Source: Firmicutes bacterium UBA3906
Lineage (GTDB): Bacteria; Bacillota; Clostridia; Caldicoprobacterales; DTU083
Reading direction: 5' to 3'
Length of the DNA: 14,087 nucleotides
Assembly: GCA_002391555.1 (NCBI GenBank)
Contig: DGFG01000126.1
Coordinates: 1-14,087, forward strand
Shown here: piece by piece, positions 8,075 through 14,087 of the stretch
Position numbering within the stretch: position 1 is the first letter of the stretch
How the letters are laid out: every line of letters begins with the position of its first letter
Notes under the pieces: model-generated
Told to the model about the DNA's origin: nothing
What the model saw: only the letters and a program-made list of their open reading frames with translations
Databases searched by the model: none
Position numbers and translations under genes: made by a program

Positions 8075-8362
8075 TCTTAAAAATAGACTTTCACTATATA
8101 AATATGCAAAAAAATATATATTTTTTTGGCTTACTAAAAGGTTTTCTTAAATTTGAGTTTATTCGTATAAATAAAGGTTTATTGATATAGTAGGGCCAAT
8201 AAAGATAAGAGAAAAATGCCTCAAATAATAGGCTGAGACCACGGTTTTTAACTTATTTACCTAAAACAAACCATTGCTTTTATTATAGAAGTCAATTAAA
8301 ATTTAATAGGGATTTTTAAGTACATATAAATTGGTGTTAAAAGGCTTGAATGGGGGAGTTCT
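8075..8362. other. AT-rich intergenic region before the ABC exporter pair
   Basis: This 288-base stretch has no convincing gene. It holds a perfect 20-base AT-only palindrome (A7, TATATA, T7) at 8108-8127, an imperfect AATAAA/TTTATT repeat near 8170-8185, and several AT-rich promoter-like hexamers, including TTGATA at 8182 with GATAAG 16 bases on. A GGCTGAGA motif at 8231-8238 recalls TPP riboswitches, but the rest of that motif set is absent. No GC-rich terminator for birA is visible. Confidence 0.5.
8274..8302 (+). promoter_or_regulatory. Candidate promoter of the ABC exporter operon
   Basis: TTGCTT (8274-8279) and TAAAAT (8297-8302) are separated by 17 bases, about 60 bases before the TTG start. 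The -10 matches 5 of 6 consensus positions and the -35 only 3 of 6. Chance matches are likely in such AT-rich DNA. Confidence 0.35.
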
Positions 8363-10114
8363 TTGGACATTATCAAGAGGATATTCAACTACAGCAAGAG
8401 GCACAGAGGAAAAGCCCTCTTTGCAATTTTCTGCCTAATTCTAAATATCGGCATCAACCTAACAACACCAAGGATCAGTAAAATAATCGTAGATGATGTT
8501 ATAAAGGGTGGCATGAGAGACCTATTACTTCCTCTTTTGCTTATCTTGTTTGCTGCTGGCCTTGTAAAGAGTATTATCATTTACCTGCGGGGCCTTTACT
8601 TTGAAAAATTTTCACAGGACACCCTTTATGAGCTAAGAAATGATATGTACAGTCACTTGCAGGGGCTACCTTACTCCTATTATGACAAAAATCGAGTCGG
8701 AGAGTTAATGTCTCGTATGACCGGTGACCTTGAGGGCATTAGAAACTTTCTGGCTATAGGTATTTCTACCCTGCTTGAAAATGGTATCTACCTAATAGGT
8801 ACTACTGCAACCCTACTTATCTTAAATTTCAAGCTAGGGATAGCCACCATGGCTGTAACCCCCTTTATTGCCTATCTAGCCTATAGGTTTAACAAGGTGG
8901 TAAGGCCCATCTTTACTGATATTAGAGAGCAGCATGCGGTCTTAAATACAGCAGCCCAGGAAAATATAACAGGTGTTAGGGTGGTAAAGGCCTTTGCCAG
9001 GGAAGAATACGAGATAGAAAAGTTTGAAAGGGAAAACTATAAAAACAAACAAAAAAATATTGTAGCCTCTAGGGCTTGGGCTAAGTACTTTCCCCTCATG
9101 GACTTTTTATCCAGCATATGCCTAGTAGTTGTCATCTGGTATGGTGGTAGCCTAGTTGCAAGGGGACAGGCTACAGTAGGAGATATCGTTGCCTTTAACG
9201 CCTACCTATGGATGCTGATTATGCCCATGAGGCTTTTAGGTTGGATGATAAACCTGACTGCCCAGGCCACAACATCAGGCCAGCGGGTCTTTGAGGTCCT
9301 AGACACAGGCTCTTCTATAAAGGAAAAAGACAATCCGTACATACCAGACCAATACAGGGGAGAGGTTGTTTTTTCCCATGTTAACTTTTCCTATAGAAAG
9401 CAGGCAGTTTTAAAGGATATTGACTTTGTAGCACCAGCAGGTAGCACTATAGCAATTATGGGGGAGACAGGCTCTGGCAAGACCTCCCTTATAAACCTAA
9501 TTGGCCGCTTTTATGATACCTGTTCAGGCCAAGTCATGGTGGACGGGATAAATGTGCGCAACTGGAGCCTGAGGGATCTTCGTAGCCAGATTGGTATCAT
9601 CATGCAGGAAACCTTTCTCTTTTCTGATACCATCGAAGGCAATATCCAATTTGGCAACCCAGATGCGTCCAAGGAAGAGATAATAAGGGCAGCCCAGATA
9701 GCAGATGCCCATGACTTTATCATGGAGATGCCCCAGGGCTATGATACGATTATCGGTGAGAGGGGCATGGGTCTGTCAGGAGGACAAAAGCAAAGGATAG
9801 CTATTGCCCGGGCTATAGTTAAAAACCCCAAGATACTAATTATGGACGACTGTACATCTGCTGTTGATATGGAGACAGAGTATGAGATACAAAAGGCATT
9901 AAAGACTGTTATGGATAACAGGACCACCTTTATAATTGCCCACCGAGTTTCCTCTGTTAAAAATGCAGACACAATCCTCTTTTTAGAAGAGGGTAGGATA
10001 GTTGAACGCGGAGACCATGACAGCCTTATGGCTCAGAGGGGCAGGTACTATGAAATGGTAAGACAGCAATACAAGGACCTGGATTCTCCAGAGTTTAAAG
10101 GGCAGGTGATATAA
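8363..10114 (+). CDS. ABC exporter half-transporter, subunit with degenerate ATPase site
   Basis: Fused membrane and ATPase protein of 583 residues, the standard length of a half-exporter. An ABC type-1 exporter membrane domain with about six helices occupies residues 15-310, followed by the nucleotide-binding domain: Walker A GETGSGKT (367-374), Q-loop Gln415, signature LSGGQ (471-475), Walker B ILIMDD (491-496), D-loop SAVD and H-loop His527. The residue after the Walker B Asp is Asp496 instead of the catalytic Glu, while the partner gene has DE. This is the mark of heterodimeric exporters with one degenerate ATP site, such as BmrCD, LmrCD and TM287/288. The start is TTG, 4 bases after GGGGGAG, a short spacing. 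The second subunit starts one base after the stop, so they form an operon. Drugs, lipids or peptides are possible substrates; nothing in the sequence decides. Confidence 0.95.
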   Translation: MDIIKRIFNYSKRHRGKALFAIFCLILNIGINLTTPRISKIIVDDVIKGGMRDLLLPLLLILFAAGLVKSIIIYLRGLYFEKFSQDTLYELRNDMYSHLQGLPYSYYDKNRVGELMSRMTGDLEGIRNFLAIGISTLLENGIYLIGTTATLLILNFKLGIATMAVTPFIAYLAYRFNKVVRPIFTDIREQHAVLNTAAQENITGVRVVKAFAREEYEIEKFERENYKNKQKNIVASRAWAKYFPLMDFLSSICLVVVIWYGGSLVARGQATVGDIVAFNAYLWMLIMPMRLLGWMINLTAQATTSGQRVFEVLDTGSSIKEKDNPYIPDQYRGEVVFSHVNFSYRKQAVLKDIDFVAPAGSTIAIMGETGSGKTSLINLIGRFYDTCSGQVMVDGINVRNWSLRDLRSQIGIIMQETFLFSDTIEGNIQFGNPDASKEEIIRAAQIADAHDFIMEMPQGYDTIIGERGMGLSGGQKQRIAIARAIVKNPKILIMDDCTSAVDMETEYEIQKALKTVMDNRTTFIIAHRVSSVKNADTILFLEEGRIVERGDHDSLMAQRGRYYEMVRQQYKDLDSPEFKGQVI

Positions 10115-10115
10115 T

Positions 10116-11888
10116 ATGCTACGTCAAAGAGCAATAGATGATGAAAAATTAGAACAACCATTTAATATGGATCAGTTTAGGAGACTGCTAGCATACCTAA
10201 AGCCCTATAAAAAGTCTGTAATAATAACTGTACTACTGATGTTTATAGCAGCCTTTGCTGGCCTATCAGGGCCAAAGCTACTCCAGGTAGCCATAGATGA
10301 TTATATGGAGGCGGGCCATTTAGTTGCCCTAGCTATTATTGGCATACTCTATCTTGTCTTAAACCTAATAAACCTACTTTGCACTAGATACAGGGTATAT
10401 ACCATGTCCCTAGTTGGTCAAAAGGTCCTATACAAGATCAGGCAGGATATGTTTGACCATATACAAAAGCTGTCCTTTAACTACTATGACAGCCGACCAG
10501 CGGGCAAGATACTAGTTAGGATTATAAATGATGTAAACTCCCTAGGAGACCTATTAACAAACGGTATCATAAATGTACTGACAGATGTAGCGACTCTTAT
10601 CTTTGTTGTTTTCTTTATGTTCTCCCTAGATGTAAAGCTAGCTCTTATTGTAATGACTACAATGCCTCTTATGGCCATTGTGGTTTTGGGGCTTAAAAAC
10701 GTTATGAGACGAAGATGGCAAAAGGTAAGGGTAAAGTCATCTAGTATGAATGCCTACCTGCATGAGACCCTAGCTGGCATGAAGGTTACCCAGGCCTATA
10801 CTAGGGAGCCTGAAACAGGGGAGATCTACCAAGAACTATCAGGAGAAATTCGGTCTACCTGGTTAGATGCAGTAAAGATGAACATACTAATGGGGCCCTC
10901 AATTGAGATAATAGCAGCTATTGCCAGCTTCCTAGTCTATTTTTTTGGTATTGACATTGTAGGAGATGTTGGTGTCCTAGTAGCCTTTGGGGCCTACATA
11001 TGGAGGTTTTGGCAGCCCCTATCAAACCTAGCTAACTTTTATAACTCAGTACTTACGGCCATGGCCTCTACTGAGAGAATTTTTGAACTACTAGATACAC
11101 CAGCTGATATATTTGACCACACTGATGCCAAGGAGCTACCACAAATACAAGGAGAGGTGGTCTTTGAAAACCTATCCTTCTACTATGAGCCAGAAAAGCC
11201 AGTACTCAAGGATATAAACATTAGGGTGGCCCCAGGAGAAACAATAGCCCTAGTTGGACCTACTGGTGCAGGAAAAAGTACTATTGTAAACCTGATAAGC
11301 AGGTTCTATGAGCCAGTTGAGGGTAGGATCCTGGTAGATGGTCATGATATAAATACTGTTACCATGGATTCCCTTAGGAAACAGATGGGGGTTATGATGC
11401 AGGACTCCTTTATATTCTCAGGTACAATTATGGACAATATCCGCTATGGTAGGCTAAATGCTACGGATGAAGAGGTCATGGAGGCTGCTAGGATAGTACA
11501 TGCTGACGGCTTTATTCGTGAGATGGAAAAGGGCTACTATACAGAGGTTAACGAGCGAGGGTCTAGACTATCCCAAGGCCAGAGGCAGCTAATATCCTTT
11601 GCTAGGACCCTGTTGGCAGACCCAAGGATCCTAATTTTGGACGAGGCAACCTCTAGCATTGACACTAAAACTGAGATTCTGGTCCAAAAGGGCTTAGAGC
11701 AGCTACTAAAGGGCAGGACATCATTTGTTATTGCCCATAGGCTTTCAACAATTAGAAATGCAAGCCGTATTATGGTTATAGATGATGGCAGGATAATTGA
11801 ATCAGGTAGCCATGATGAACTATTAGAGCTAAAGGGAGCCTACTACAAGCTATATAGGGCCCAATACCAGTTCCTACAGGCTGTGTAA
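10116..11888 (+). CDS. ABC exporter half-transporter, subunit with catalytic Glu
   Basis: Half-exporter of 590 residues, partner of the preceding gene. An N-terminal extension of ~20 residues precedes a six-helix exporter domain (about 30-320) and a nucleotide-binding domain: Walker A GPTGAGKST (381-389), Q-loop Gln429, signature LSQGQ (485-489), Walker B ILILDE with Asp509 and catalytic Glu510, D-loop SSID and H-loop His541. The signature departs from LSGGQ at its third position. In a head-to-tail dimer this altered signature would face the Asp496 site of the partner, giving one degenerate site, while Glu510 would face the partner's intact LSGGQ to form the working site. The start is ATG, one base after the upstream stop, with AGGTGAT inside the end of the first gene as binding site; translation is probably coupled. 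No transcription regulator gene is adjacent. Confidence 0.95.
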   Translation: MLRQRAIDDEKLEQPFNMDQFRRLLAYLKPYKKSVIITVLLMFIAAFAGLSGPKLLQVAIDDYMEAGHLVALAIIGILYLVLNLINLLCTRYRVYTMSLVGQKVLYKIRQDMFDHIQKLSFNYYDSRPAGKILVRIINDVNSLGDLLTNGIINVLTDVATLIFVVFFMFSLDVKLALIVMTTMPLMAIVVLGLKNVMRRRWQKVRVKSSSMNAYLHETLAGMKVTQAYTREPETGEIYQELSGEIRSTWLDAVKMNILMGPSIEIIAAIASFLVYFFGIDIVGDVGVLVAFGAYIWRFWQPLSNLANFYNSVLTAMASTERIFELLDTPADIFDHTDAKELPQIQGEVVFENLSFYYEPEKPVLKDINIRVAPGETIALVGPTGAGKSTIVNLISRFYEPVEGRILVDGHDINTVTMDSLRKQMGVMMQDSFIFSGTIMDNIRYGRLNATDEEVMEAARIVHADGFIREMEKGYYTEVNERGSRLSQGQRQLISFARTLLADPRILILDEATSSIDTKTEILVQKGLEQLLKGRTSFVIAHRLSTIRNASRIMVIDDGRIIESGSHDELLELKGAYYKLYRAQYQFLQAV

Positions 11889-11907
11889 AGTCCAATAAAA
11901 AAGTAAA

Positions 11908-11933
11908 GACTAAAATAGCAAAAGTTTTTAGTC
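11908..11933 (+). other. AT-rich inverted repeat after the ABC operon
   Basis: GACTAAAA (11908-11915) and TTTTAGTC (11926-11933) form a perfect 8-base inverted repeat with a 10-base loop, 20 bases past the ABC stop. No U-run follows the stem. It could be a weak terminator or an operator for the oxidoreductase promoter that begins 7 bases downstream. Confidence 0.35.
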
Positions 11934-11939
11934 ATCATG

Positions 11940-11967
11940 TTTTCAAGTAAGTAAGTAATAATATAAT
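11940..11967 (+). promoter_or_regulatory. Promoter of the Gfo/Idh/MocA oxidoreductase gene
   Basis: TTTTCA (11940-11945) and a perfect TATAAT (11962-11967) are spaced by 16 bases. Transcription would begin near 11974, just before the AAGGAGG binding site at 11980-11986. The position between an ABC operon and a gene with its own terminator supports independent expression. Confidence 0.55.
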
Positions 11968-11996
11968 AAATATAAGCTTAAGGAGGAAACAGATAT

Positions 11997-13088
11997 ATGA
12001 GTGATAAGAGAATTGTCAAGGTAGCTATTATCGGTTGTGGAGGTATAGCCTTTGGTAAACATATGCCAAGCCTATCCAAGCTAGATAATGTTGAGCTAGT
12101 AGCCTTTTGCGACATTATAGAGGAGAGGGCACAGAGGGCAGCCAAGGAATATGGTACAGAGGATGCAAAGGTATATACTGACTACAAGGAACTATTAAAG
12201 GACGAAACCATTGAGCTAGTACATGTCTGTACACCAAACAAATCTCATGCTGATATTACAGTAGCAGCCCTTGAGTCTGGCAAGCACGTTATGTGCGAAA
12301 AACCAATGGCCAAGACTGCAGCAGATGCTAGAAGGATGCTTGAAGCAGCCAAGAGGACAGGCAAAAAGCTCACCATCGGATATCAGGGTAGACATAGGAC
12401 TGATTCCCAGTATCTCTACAATGAGTGTAGGGCAGGAGAACTAGGCGATATCTACTATGCCAAGGCCCATGCTGTAAGACGCCGTGGCGTTCCTACCTGG
12501 GGTGTATTCCTAAATGAGGAAGAACAGGGTGGAGGACCACTTATTGATATCGGCACCCATGCCCTTGACCTAACCCTTTGGATGATGGATAACTACAAGC
12601 CCAAATATGTAGTAGGTAGTGTCTATCACAAGCTAAGCCAGACTGAAAATGCAGCCAATGCCTTTGGTTCCTGGGATCCTAAGGAATTTACAGTAGAGGA
12701 TTCAGCCTTTGGCTTTATAGTAATGGAAAACGGAGCTACAATAGTACTTGAGTCAAGCTGGGCCCTCAACACCCTACAGGAGGGTGAGGCCAAGACAACC
12801 CTATGTGGTACAAAGGGTGGAGCAGATATGCTAGATGGCCTTAGGATTAATGGTGAAAAGCATAGCAAGCTATATACAAGCAAGCCAGCCCTTGGACCTG
12901 GTGGAGTAGCTTTTTATGCTGGTGAATCTGAAAGTGATGCTGACAGAGAAGCAAGGCTTTGGATTGAAAGCATTATAAACGATACTGAACCAGTAGTACT
13001 ACCTGAGCAGGCCCTTGTGGTTACAGAAATACTCGAAGCCATATATGAATCTGCAAAGACAGGCAAACCTGTATACTTTAACAAGTAG
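11997..13088 (+). CDS. Gfo/Idh/MocA-family NAD(P)-dependent oxidoreductase
   Basis: Soluble dehydrogenase of 363 residues, likely acting on a sugar, inositol or sugar-like alcohol; the exact substrate is not readable. The N-terminal Rossmann fold begins VKVAIIGCGGIA with the GCGGIA nucleotide loop at 13-18. The family's C-E-K-P-M motif gives Lys102, and GGGPLIDIGTHALD gives Asp184 and His188. Lys, Asp and His match the catalytic triad of B. subtilis inositol dehydrogenase (K97, D172, H176), with the same Asp-x3-His spacing. The start is ATG, 10 bases after a full AAGGAGG. The gene has its own promoter and a strong terminator, so it is probably monocistronic. Its neighbours give no pathway; nagA, about 11 kb away in the window, is the only other sugar gene seen. 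Confidence 0.93.
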   Translation: MSDKRIVKVAIIGCGGIAFGKHMPSLSKLDNVELVAFCDIIEERAQRAAKEYGTEDAKVYTDYKELLKDETIELVHVCTPNKSHADITVAALESGKHVMCEKPMAKTAADARRMLEAAKRTGKKLTIGYQGRHRTDSQYLYNECRAGELGDIYYAKAHAVRRRGVPTWGVFLNEEEQGGGPLIDIGTHALDLTLWMMDNYKPKYVVGSVYHKLSQTENAANAFGSWDPKEFTVEDSAFGFIVMENGATIVLESSWALNTLQEGEAKTTLCGTKGGADMLDGLRINGEKHSKLYTSKPALGPGGVAFYAGESESDADREARLWIESIINDTEPVVLPEQALVVTEILEAIYESAKTGKPVYFNK

Positions 13089-13120
13089 ACATTTTACAAA
13101 ACATATAAGCTTATAACAAG

Positions 13121-13152
13121 ATCTCCAGTCGCCCCTTTGGCTGGAGATTTTT
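13121..13152 (+). terminator. Rho-independent terminator after the oxidoreductase gene
   Basis: ATCTCCAG (13121-13128) pairs perfectly with CTGGAGAT (13141-13148); a further U-G and C-G pair tighten the stem around a short loop. Five T residues (13148-13152) follow. The stop codon of the oxidoreductase is 33 bases upstream. It marks the end of the conserved-gene block. Confidence 0.9.
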
Positions 13153-13157
13153 ATGTG

Positions 13158-13172
13158 TGCCCAGCATGGGCA
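13158..13172. repeat. Short perfect hairpin downstream of the terminator
   Basis: TGCCCA, a 3-base GCA loop and TGGGCA form a compact GC-rich hairpin 6 bases after the terminator T-run. No U-run follows, and the function is unknown. Confidence 0.5.
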
Positions 13173-13206
13173 AGCTCAATTAGTAATAATAACTGCAAAA
13201 TAAGAT

Positions 13207-13238
13207 TAGCATACTAAGCTCTTTATACTCCTATGCTA
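13207..13238. repeat. Inverted heptamers TAGCATA/TATGCTA upstream of the secreted-protein gene
   Basis: TAGCATA (13207-13213) and TATGCTA (13232-13238) face each other across 18 bases, about 50 bases before the promoter. The same heptamers occur inside both arms of the 17-bp inverted repeat at 13775-13863, so the small secreted gene is bracketed by related sequences. A chance match is possible at this length. Confidence 0.35.
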
Positions 13239-13288
13239 TCTCATGACAAAAGCATTACAAAACAAACGATAAAATGATATAATTACAT

Positions 13289-13317
13289 TTGACAAACATA
13301 AACACCTACTATACAAT
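13289..13317 (+). promoter_or_regulatory. Near-consensus sigma-A promoter of the small secreted-protein gene
   Basis: TTGACA (13289-13294) and TACAAT (13312-13317) are spaced by exactly 17 bases, 11 of 12 consensus positions. Transcription would start near 13324, about 36 bases before the ATG at 13360. A perfect TATAAT also lies just upstream at 13278-13283, with a poor -35. Confidence 0.75.
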
Positions 13318-13346
13318 AAAATTATCAAAAATACAATTATTTAAAT

Positions 13347-13352
13347 AAAGGG
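13347..13352 (+). promoter_or_regulatory. Ribosome binding site pointing to ATG 13360, which is out of frame with the secreted protein
   Basis: AAAGGG lies 7 bases before ATG 13360. That ATG reads Met-Lys-Arg-Ser and stops at TAA. Adding one A to the short A-run would give Met-Lys-Lys-Lys-Leu-Ile-Ile-Leu and join the frame below. The site therefore marks the likely original start of the gene. Confidence 0.6.
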
Positions 13353-13379
13353 TATTGTTATGAAAAGAAGTTAATAATA

Positions 13380-13739
13380 TTGTTACTTTTAGTAGTAGTT
13401 GTCATCTCATTAGGCTCAGTTGCTAGTGCAGAATCTAGATTTAACTGGGGAGAACTAAGAGGAGGTAAATGGACAACTGAAATCAAAGGCTACGGGTATC
13501 GATGTAACGCAAAAACCACCTATGCTAGACCCAATTACGGGGTTAGTGTATCACTGACAGCAAAATATACAGGTGCTGATTTTATTGGTACTAGAAGTAT
13601 ATCACGAGGAACAGGTGGTACCTTTTGCGCATCCATAACTATTAACATACCTTCTGGGCCTTATTATCGGTTTGTGAAAGCAAATAGTAGTCATACTATT
13701 AGAACTATTACAGACAGGCTGTCAATAACCATTAAATAG
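13380..13739 (+). CDS. Small secreted protein of unknown function, start apparently frameshifted
   Basis: The readable frame from TTG 13380 encodes 119 residues: a hydrophobic stretch LLLVVVVISLGS, a cleavage site VASA|ES after residue 17, and a mature part of about 102 residues. The mature part is rich in Gly, Ser, Thr, Tyr and Arg, looks mainly beta-stranded, and has two Cys (42 and 83) that could form a disulfide outside the cell. No known domain is recognised. The TTG lacks a binding site and the signal would have no basic n-region. The frame continues upstream as Lys-Lys-Leu-Ile-Ile, and an ATG with a good binding site at 13360 is off by one base. The gene is thus either recently broken by a one-base loss, translated weakly from TTG, or affected by a sequence error. 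Arg codons (5 AGA, 2 CGA, 1 CGG, 1 AGG) differ from the AGG-rich neighbours, hinting at transfer. Confidence 0.6.
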   Translation: MLLLVVVVISLGSVASAESRFNWGELRGGKWTTEIKGYGYRCNAKTTYARPNYGVSVSLTAKYTGADFIGTRSISRGTGGTFCASITINIPSGPYYRFVKANSSHTIRTITDRLSITIK

Positions 13740-14051
13740 CGGTATTTATCAAAGCATTTAGAACCAACAGAAAGATGTAAGCATAGCATAATTTATTTGA
13801 GACTGGAATACTATAGTTTTTTTTATATGCATATACAATGTGTGCTTTATGCTATGCTTACATTATTAAGTACTGAGTGTTTCGGTTGTATTTTTATGTT
13901 TTATAAAGTCTAAACGCTATGGTCATGGTACTGATGTTATTATATCGCCCATGTGTCTTGCGCTAGTAAAAAATATAGGATTATATCGAGTATCAGTGTA
14001 AGGGTTACTTATGGGCTATTAATAAGTTAATAATATAAGTAGGGGATCTCA
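13740..14051. other. AT-rich gap between two putative secreted-protein genes
   Basis: These 312 bases hold the 17-bp inverted repeat at 13775-13863 and no convincing gene. An open stretch of 43 codons at 13870-13998 has no usable start. Weak promoter-like hexamers occur near 13958-13987. No U-tailed terminator for the upstream gene is seen. Confidence 0.5.
13775..13863. repeat. Perfect 17-bp inverted repeat with a nested palindrome in its loop
   Basis: The left arm ATGTAAGCATAGCATAA (13775-13791) and the right arm at 13847-13863 are exact reverse complements, 55 bases apart. The loop contains a second, perfect 12-base palindrome, TATATGCATATA (13824-13835), just after a T8 run. In RNA this would fold into a long stem topped by a smaller hairpin. 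The 89-base unit has no clear target-site duplication and no coding capacity. It could be a small non-autonomous mobile element, an mRNA-stabilising or attenuating structure, or a protein binding site. Confidence 0.85.
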
Positions 14052-14087
14052 ATGAAAAAACAATTAGCTTTGCTACTGGCATTACTA
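14052..14087 (+). CDS. Start of a putative exported protein, cut by window end
   Basis: ATG 14052 follows AGGGGA at 14041-14046 by 5 bases. The 12 visible codons read Met-Lys-Lys-Gln-Leu-Ala and then Leu-Leu-Leu-Ala-Leu-Leu, a typical basic n-region followed by a hydrophobic core, so a signal peptide or N-terminal membrane anchor. Nothing further can be said about its function. It lies on the same strand as the small secreted protein, 312 bases downstream, beyond the inverted repeat. Confidence 0.65.
   Translation, partial: MKKQLALLLALL

Noticed and set aside
8108..8127. 20-base AT palindrome as terminator of birA
   Set aside because: The stem is only A-T pairs and would be too weak; the T-run is itself part of the stem.
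8231..8238. GGCTGAGA, the conserved core of TPP riboswitches
   Set aside because: The required partner segments (ACCCTT, ACCTGATC, the TAATACCAGCG-like stretch) are missing downstream, and the next gene is an exporter without a thiamine link.
13380..13739. Lactococcin 972-type bacteriocin
   Set aside because: Size, signal peptide and a Tyr/Ser/Gly-rich mature part are suggestive, but the family's characteristic Trp and SNY-type motifs cannot be aligned by eye, and the diagnostic DUF1430 partner is not visible.
13870..14001. 43-codon open stretch downstream of the inverted repeat
   Set aside because: No ATG, GTG or TTG near its beginning and no binding site; the only internal ATG is close to the end. 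It might be a gene remnant, but nothing recognisable was seen.
1..14087. CRISPR arrays, tRNA or rRNA genes, transposases, phage integrases
   Set aside because: No regularly spaced direct repeats, no tRNA-like cloverleaf with T-loop GGTTCGA, and no matching protein frames were found on either strand.

Overview
The window looks like chromosomal DNA of a low-to-moderate GC Gram-positive bacterium of the Bacillota, probably Clostridia-like. The reasons are Shine-Dalgarno sites of the AGGGGG/AAGGAGG type, several TTG and GTG starts, sigma-A-like promoters, and strong use of AGG for Arg, ATA for Ile and CTA for Leu (in the visible part of nagA, 10 of 12 Arg codons are AGG). I cannot name the genus from the sequence alone.

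Layout. (1) Positions 1-2329, plus strand: the 3' part of nagA (N-acetylglucosamine-6-phosphate deacetylase, cut by the window edge) followed by a 12-helix MFS transporter with a TTG start. (2) Positions 2380-6957, minus strand: a compact three-gene operon read moxR, DUF58, transglutaminase. It encodes a MoxR-type AAA+ ATPase, a membrane-anchored DUF58 protein whose start overlaps the moxR stop by 4 bases, and a polytopic membrane protein with an extracellular transglutaminase-like domain (TgpA type). (3) Positions 7163-8074, plus strand and divergent from moxR: a biotin-protein ligase (birA) without the usual N-terminal DNA-binding domain. (4) Positions 8363-11888: two tandem ABC exporter half-transporters one base apart. 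Their ATPase motifs are asymmetric, as in heterodimeric multidrug exporters such as BmrCD or TM287/288. (5) Positions 11997-13088: a Gfo/Idh/MocA-family NAD(P)-dependent oxidoreductase with its own promoter and a clear rho-independent terminator.

(6) From about 13154 to the end the character changes to AT-rich, gene-poor, accessory-like DNA. It holds a near-consensus promoter, a small secreted protein of unknown function whose signal-peptide start seems broken by one missing base, a perfect 17-bp inverted repeat with a nested palindrome in its loop, and the first 12 codons of another protein that begins like a signal peptide. This end is the least explained part of the window. Arg codon use also shifts there (1 AGG among 9 Arg codons), consistent with recent acquisition.

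How the genes fit together: regions 1-5 are mostly housekeeping or membrane and envelope functions in separate short transcription units. NagA with an adjacent permease suggests amino-sugar salvage. The MoxR-DUF58-transglutaminase set is a recurrent bacterial gene trio acting at the membrane. The ABC pair is an efflux or lipid exporter. I found no rRNA, tRNA, CRISPR array, transposase or phage gene.
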